Positions 57,409 to 64,000 of a DNA stretch of 64,000 nucleotides are shown here, piece by piece (position 1 is the stretch's first letter; every line of letters starts with the position of its first letter). A program made the position numbers and the translations under genes. Source of the stretch: Lineus longissimus (Eukaryota; Nemertea; Pilidiophora; Heteronemertea; Lineidae); contig NC_088313.1 in assembly GCF_910592395.1 (NCBI RefSeq), positions 11,260,937-11,324,936 on the forward strand. The letters run 5' to 3'. Below the pieces are notes generated by a model. The model was not told the DNA's origin. It worked only from the letters and a program-made list of their open reading frames with translations, and searched no databases.

Positions 57409-59285
57409 GAAGGTAAATATATATACTATATTTTATGACACTTCCAGCCTCATTTATGTTTTATACCAATGTTGAAAACAGTTAATCTACCATTAATACC
57501 ACACGCAGGTCCATTACTCACAACTTGATTGACCTTTCATTTCAGATGACGCACGACCCCCTCACTCATTGTTCATGAATTTATTTATGATGGCTAGACC
57601 GTTGCTGTATGTAATTAATTAGGTATGTACATGTCGCAAATTTTAACATGATCAGAATGTTCATTTTCACACGATCCTTGACATTGGACTGGAGATGTTT
57701 CATGACAATTTTTACATAAGACTTGCCATCCCCGCACACTCATCATTCCATCATGAATGTAATTTTTTCTTTTCTTCAGTTGTTGCTGTTAATGTTACCC
57801 GTCTTCCTTTTGCCTATTTGATGCGACAGTTACGTACTAGACAAGAGATGTATCATGTATATAGAGGTATGTCGAACTTAAAATACATTGACTTGAAAAT
57901 ACACTAACTGAATGAAACACCAGCTCACTTAGTCACTATTACACTAACACTTACTCATAATGACAGCCTTTCGTCTACCATTTGATGCCACACGTCTTTA
58001 TGTGTCCTGCTGTAATCAATAATTCTTCTGCAAAAGATGGTGTCATATATATTAGTGTATATATTTATAGGTATGTACAAGGTAGCCTACTCCTGGGTAA
58101 CTGAAATTCTTTTACCGTTCAACATCATTGACCGATTACCATAGTTAATATCCACTGAAAACTCGTAACCGTTTTTACTCATTTCAGTATTTGCCAAACG
58201 GCCGTCTCGTCCTTCACTACAGTATTAAACTCTTGAGTACAAGGGACTCAGAACTTCTATATGCCAAGCAAACGCTAATCTTGAGAAAACCCATTCATGT
58301 TCTTATTTGAAAATAAATTCACTGAAAAAGTCTACAGTAATTTTTCTTCTTCAGTTGTGGCTAACTATTATTTTTTTCTTCAGTTGTGGCTAATCCCGTC
58401 CTCCTTTTCTACCTTTTGATGTATCCGACGGTTACGTACTAGACAAGAGATGTATCATGTATATAGAGGTATGTCGAACTTAAAATACATTAACTGAATG
58501 AAACACCAGCTCACTTAGTCACTATTACACTAACAGTAACACTTATTCATAATGACAGCCTTTCGTCTACCATTTGACGCCACACGTCTACACTGGACAA
58601 GACAATTTCAATGTATGTTGTAGTTTCAAACTTCCTTATTTGAAAATAAATCATCTACACTGTCTGAAACACATATTGTCCTTTTTCAGTTGTTGCCCGC
58701 TGCCCTTCTGCCATCTTTATGTGTCCTGCTGTAATCAATAATTCTTCTGCAAAAGATGGTGTCATATATATTAGTGTATATATTTATAGGTATGTACAAG
58801 GTAGCCTAATCCTGGGTAACTGAAATTCTTTTACCGTTCAACATCATTGACCGATTACCATAATTCTTCGTTCTTCTTCAGTTGTGGCTAACTATTATTT
58901 TTTTCTTCAGTTGTGGCTAATCCCGTCCTCCTTTTCTACCTTTTGATGTATACGAGAGTTACGTACTAGACAAGAGATGTATAGAGGTATGCCGAACTTA
59001 AAAAACATTGACTTGAAAATACATTCTTAGCTGTCATTAACAAGTGTTGCCCGCTGTCCTTCTGCACATCTTTATTTGCCCTGCTGTTCTGCTTTTAATA
59101 CACGATTCGGATTAATTATTCTGCAAAAGATGGTGTCATGTATATTTATATAGTAAAACATGTTATCTGCATTTCTATCAATCATCATCATAGGCCCCTA
59201 TCAGTCTGCACCAGTGACCACGTTCCGAATCCATGCGTTCAGAAAAATTCACAAGCTTCAGGATGCATTGCATGGTCGCCAATGA
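57409..59285 (+). repeat. repeated exon-like segments after the SGNH ORF
   Basis: A segment with a CTTCAG acceptor and a GAG|GTATG donor occurs at 57780-57866, 58384-58468 and 58911-58986, sharing TTACGTACTAGACAAGAGATG. Another pair (about 57996-58142 and 58718-58862) also ends at a GT-type donor. Only the first copy is open (VTRLPFAYLMRQLRTRQEMY). In phase it joins a last segment 59194-59285 (GPYQSAPVTTFRIHAFRKIH, then TGA). This may be a short gene end with decayed duplicates, or untranslated exons. Confidence 0.5.
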
Positions 59286-59590
59286 CGCGCGGACGCCATT
59301 CATCAAGTTTCTCAGGAAATTTATTCCCAATGCCGCACTGAAATGCAACACCCACATGGCTTGGCATTGCCTGGTGACATATTTCACATTTCTAAGTATC
59401 TTTCCCTACTATAAAAGTTATTATTTCTTCTAAAATTCGATGATTTTGCCAACAATCACAACCGCGGCGGCTTGTCATGCATCATGTGTAAAAAAATAAA
59501 TTGACCTTGACTTCGGAACTGAATTTCGCCGTCAAATTTCATTGGTTAAATTTTGAATCCGTCACATGTTTTGTAGTAAGAACAGGTATA

Positions 59591-62500
59591 GGTCTCGTTA
59601 GGGAGTTTTTCCCAAATGTACGCGATGATGACGTGCCCCATTAACAGGACGTAACATCTATTTTAAAATGCGTTTCCAAAGTGAATGCATGAGGACAATC
59701 CATTTAAGTGTCGTATATCACTGGAAACGCCCGATTCCCGTGAATAAGGACAATCACAATGTATTACATTACCAAAACAAAAATGTGTCGGAAGGAACTA
59801 TATGGATGGTCCCATCGCACCCCCCCCCCTCCAGCAGTATGACACAGAAGGGCTAGTTGACTGTCCACCGGGGGGGGGGGGGGGGTTTGGGGGGAGCTTA
59901 CCCCCAACGCACTGGTAAAAACCTATGTCGACGGAGGGGGGTTTGGGGGGTGTCCCCCCCATTGTAACAGCTGTAGTTGTTAGAGCTTGCACTTAACATA
60001 TGCTCGTAGGGGGGTTCGGGGGAGCTCCCCCGACCTAAAGGGGGCTCACTAAGTCCTTGACTTTACATATTAAGACCCCCTTTAGGAGGGGCTCTTAAGA
60101 TACAGGCGTGTGCGGGAGTATATAATGTAAATGAATGATGAGAAATAAAGAGATTAACTATTGTATATCCTACAAACAATTTTTTTTGGTATTTTTCTGA
60201 ATTAACTCCGTTGAGTTTACCGATTTCTCCGCGATCTTCCGGTGGTGGTTGCTATCCCATTGGTTGAAATTAATTTAAATCTTCATGGGAATTCGCTACA
60301 TCATATGCCTAAGAAATTGGCCAATTATATTAATATTTTTATTAGAGAAATATCCGTCCTAAATAATGACAGAAAAGGGTGGTTTATTTCAATTTTGTGT
60401 CGACATGGTCGAGGTCACGTGACATAAAAACAAAACAATCGCACACACCCGTCCAAAAAAGGCACTTTAAGAAAAACAAATACGTTTTTCCAGCTTAAAA
60501 CCACACTGACGACTAAGTTATATTGGTCTACTGCCCAAATCTGAAGTATCAAAATGAATCACAAACTAGAACTAGCTCTATTCAGCTATAGTTGCGTAAA
60601 AAATTCGGGTGAGCGACAAGGAGGATACCGCGGTGACGTCACATCACGTGATCCCGACCCATATTATTGATCGCTATGGCCAATCAGATTCAGTCTACTG
60701 ACAGCATCAGCACTGAACACATCTCCACGTCTCACTGTCTGGTGCGCTCCTGTACACAAAAACACCAATAGACATGAAATATTGCAATACCTAGTATGGA
60801 TTCTTCCTGTGTAAAATAAAATTTACAGAGCAGATTAACTTCCACGAATAAAAAAGACGTTTGGCGTGGCCAAAGTGAGGAAATAATGTCTCCGCTAAAA
60901 TACACTACGAAATACACTAGGCAATGCACTACGCAATTTACAGTAGAGATGCAGTTGAGTTTGTTATTGTTTTGACTTAGAAGCCCGCCCATATCATAAT
61001 ATATTCATGTATTCATGAAGTATGAACTCATTTCTGTCCCATACAACTCTAAGAACAGTCAATTTCTCCTTAAATCATCACCGAAACCGCTATATCCGCA
61101 GGAAGATTTCGTTCTAGTGTCCGAAAATGCATGATCTTACAGGGGCGCTAACTCGACAAATAGAGGGGATCTATGGGGATCTATGCGAGTTTTAGGTATT
61201 ACAGGTCTCGAACTTGTAAAATCTGTAAACATGACTCCAAATCCCATTATGATAATGAAGAGATTGCCCCATATCTGGGAGACTGTTTTGAAACCATCGC
61301 TAATTTTGGAAGATCGGTGCCCGGCTATTTGGTTTAAAAACCCTATTTTTCCCCATCAAAACAGCACTTTTCATTATTCAAATGATAGCTTATTGTCTGA
61401 AGACTTATTTCATAGCAGAAAAGTACTAATAACTCTGATATGATGCGAAAAATCTAACTTTTTTGATGGCTTGATTTTCCCTTGGCCGTGGATCGAGTTT
61501 GTTTACAATATGCAGCGCCATCTTGGAAAAGCCGTGACGTCACTGCGGTATCCTCCTTGGGTGAGCGACGTACATTCTGTACCCTAGCGGCCAATAATTA
61601 AACTACTTTCAGCCGTCTGCTCCGGTCTCGTTAGGGAGTTTTTCCCAAATGTACGCGATGATGACGTGCCCCATTAACAGGACGTAACATCTTTTTTAAA
61701 ATGCGTTTCCAAAGTAAATGCATGAGGACAATCCATTTAATAAGTGTCGTATATCACTGGAAACGCCCGATTCCCGTGAATAAGGACAATCACAATGTAT
61801 TACATTACCAAAACAAAAATGTGTCGGAAGGAACTATATGGATGGTCCCATCGCACCCCCCCCTCCAGCAGTATGACACAGAAGGGCTAGTTGACTGTCC
61901 ACCGGGGGGGGGGGGGAGCTTCCCCCCAACGCACTGGTAAAAACCTATGTCGACGGAGGGGGGTTTGGGGGGTGTACCCCCATTGTAACAGCTGTAGTTG
62001 TTAGAGCTTGCACTTAACATATGCTCGTAGGGGGGTTCGGGGGAGCTCCCCCGACCTAAAGGGGGGCTCACTAAGTCCTTGACTTTACATATTAAGCCCC
62101 CCTATAGGAGGGGCTCTTAAGATACACGTGTGTGTGGGAGTATATACTGATTTGATGAGAAATAAAGAGAGTAACTATTGTATATCCTACAAACAATTTT
62201 TTTTGGTATTTTTCTGAATTAACTCCGTTGAGTTTACCGATTTCTCCGCGATCTTCCGGTGGTGGTTGCTATCCCATTGGTTGAAATTAATTTAAATCTT
62301 CATAGGAATTCGCTACATCATATGCCTAAGAAATTGGCCAATTATATTAATATTTTTATTAGAGAAATATCCGTCCTAAATAATGACAGAAAAGGGTGGT
62401 TTATTTCAATTTTGTGTCGACATGATCGAGCTAGTCACGTGACATAAAAACAAAACAATCGCACACACCCGTCCAAAAAAGGCACTTTAAGAAAAACAAA

Positions 62501-63155
62501 TACGTTTTTCCAGCTTAAAACCACACTGACGACTAAGTTATTTTAGTCTACTACCCAAATCTGAAGTATCAAAATGAATTACAAACTAGAACTAGCTCTA
62601 TATAGCAAAAGTTGCGTGAAAAATTCGGGTGAGCGACATTCTGAACCCTAGCGGCCAATAATTAAACTACTTTCAGCCGTCTGCTCCGGTCTCGTTAGGG
62701 AGTTTTTCCCAAATGTACGCGATGATGACGTGCCCATTAACAGGACGTAACATCTATTTTAAAATGCGTTTCCAAAGTGAATGCATGAGGACAATCCATT
62801 TAAGTGTCGTATATCACTGGAAACGCCCGATTCCCGTGAATAAGGACAATCACAATGTTATACATTACCAAAACAATGCGTCGGGAGGAACTATATGGAT
62901 GGTCCCATCGCACCCCCCCCTCCAGCAGTATGACACAGAAGGGCTAGTTGACTGTCCACGGGGGGGGGGTTGGGGGGGAGCTTCCCCCAACGCACTGGTA
63001 AAAACCTATGTCGACGGAAGGGGGTTTGGGGGGTGTCCCCCCATTGTAACAGCTGTAGTTGTTAGAGCTTGCACTTAACATATGCTCGTAGGGGGGTTCG
63101 GGGGAGCTCCCCCGACCTAAAGGGGGGCTCACTAAGTCCTTGACTTTACATATTA
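59591..63155. repeat. three tandem copies of a ~1.07 kb unit
   Basis: GGTCTCGTTAGGGAGTTTTT starts copies at 59591, 61624 and 62688. Without the 943-bp insertion and its duplicated site, copy 1 is about 1,081 bp; copy 2 is 1,064 bp; copy 3 stops after about 467 bp. Each copy has several runs of 5-13 G or C (for example GGGGGGTTTGGGGGG) and an AGGGGGGTTCGGGGGAGCTC dyad. Short frames repeated in each copy (for example VVAIPLVEINLNLH) are not supported as genes. Confidence 0.9.
60617..61559. mobile_element. 943-bp DNA element with 9-bp target duplication (Mutator-like size)
   Basis: GGTGAGCGA stands directly on both sides (60608-60616 and 61560-61568), and the other tandem copies have the site once. 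Terminal inverted repeats read CAAGGAGGATACCGCGGTGA on the left and the same with one change on the right, continuing CGTCAC. No transposase is visible; short frames inside have no known motif. A 9-bp duplication is the usual size for Mutator-like elements, but the ends alone do not prove it. Confidence 0.8.
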
Positions 63156-64000
63156 ATAACTAAACATATAATATATAATTAAGATGGAAGTGTAGTAAGA
63201 CTTCTAAGCATTACATCTTATGTCTGACAACCCACTTCAATGTGTTACATCTAGTGTATAATAAAGCGTCCAGCATCATGTATATGAATCACACGAGTTG
63301 CATTCTTTACAGGTACATAGATACATAATCACAAGACATTTGATTGCAATCCGATCATAAGTTTCATTCAAGAGCGGTGGCCATATTGGTTATCGGATTT
63401 GATTGAAACGAAGAGATGTTGTAGAAGGATGGATGGGCCCTGTTTGTTACTTGTGTGAACCCCTATGGATGGATGGGCCCTGTTTGTTACTTGTGTGAAC
63501 CCCTATGCTCTGGTGGACCCTTTTTAGCGTCTTTTTGAGATCTCCACCATTTTGATTTTGCTTTCCTCCAACTCATTTTCTAGTTTTACCAGTTTCAAGT
63601 TATGATTTTCCTTGGGGTAGCTCCCCTTGTATCACTCAGCACACAAATCGTTTGGTAAGCTTAATGCAAGTATCAATGCGTATCTTTCCCCCCCCCCCTC
63701 CTCAAGGGTTCGACACCTTTACGACAATATACCCAATGCACTTCACCTAAGCTACGGCAGGAGTTCATTAGACACTAATGGAAAATCGTCAGGTTATCAC
63801 TTGCTATTATCCAATGATGTGGAAAGATTTCGACACCTAACCACCTTTTCCTAAGATGTTCGACATGCTATCACCTTTTTAGGTCAGAAATCACCAAAGA
63901 TGTTCGACCACCACAACTCGGCACTGCACTAGCAGCACAGCAGAAATAGGGTTGCAGGGGCTAAAAATCTAGGCCATTATATCGATAACCTCAGGGCTTC
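63156..64000. other. gene-free end with a 38-bp direct duplication
   Basis: GGATGGATGGGCCCTGTTTG and what follows is repeated in tandem at about 63429-63506. The word AAGATGTTCGAC occurs twice (about 63853 and 63897). No gene recognised. Confidence 0.5.

Noticed and set aside
59798-63132. Pro/Gly-rich ORFs in the 1.07 kb units
   Set aside because: They depend on G/C homopolymers whose length varies between copies, so the frame is not kept.

Overview
This 64 kb window is nuclear DNA from an animal, most likely a marine invertebrate such as a mollusc, brachiopod, lancelet or hemichordate. The evidence is spliced genes with GT-AG and a few GC-AG introns, animal transposon families (BEL/Pao, PIF/Harbinger, Kolobok-like, KDZ-like, pogo-like, LINE), minisatellites, and many TACATGTA-type words. 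I could not fix the species. Nothing looks bacterial or viral, and most of the window is repeats.

Layout. 0-2.8 kb: two short-unit minisatellites, two inverted-repeat elements and a broken Myb/SANT-like ORF. 2.8-6.6 kb: a nearly whole PIF/Harbinger transposon with TTAA at both ends, a DDE transposase (frameshifted) and a MADF/BESS partner gene on the other strand; the exons of the two genes interlock. 6.9-9.6 kb: the first copies of a dispersed family ('family A') built of ~300-bp units; other copies lie at 17.9-19.6 and 40.2-41.6 kb, and a sister family B lies at 20.8-22.0, 33.4-34.6 and 35.1-37.3 kb. 10.2-16.4 kb: a decayed BEL/Pao retrotransposon. 17.5-26.1 kb: a spliced gene whose intron phases agree, coding for a KDZ/HMGXB3-like transposase-derived protein with a C-terminal Josephin-like cysteine-protease domain. 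26.3-30.1 kb: a tandemly duplicated small exon, one copy of which is split by a 2.84 kb Kolobok-like transposon that carries a THAP-domain gene and an intact three-exon P2X7-C-terminal-domain gene. 30.7-33.3 kb: minisatellites, a LINE fragment and a pogo-type MITE. 34.7-39.7 kb: scattered candidate exons (PHD finger, F-box-like, Cys-rich). 35.3-36.4 kb: a palindromic tandem-repeat element with an 8-bp target duplication. 42.7-43.4 kb: a foldback element. 46.9-56.65 kb: a 53-bp satellite of about 183 copies with higher-order structure. 56.7-57.4 kb: an SGNH-hydrolase-like ORF, followed by repeated exon-like segments. 59.6-63.15 kb: three tandem ~1.07 kb units, one split by a 943-bp element with a 9-bp target duplication.

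The most interesting points are the Kolobok-like element pairing THAP and P2X7-C-domain genes, the KDZ-Josephin fusion, and the dispersed repeat whose every unit carries a CTCF-like core and nuclear-receptor half-sites. Family names are recognition by eye from motifs; no database search was possible.
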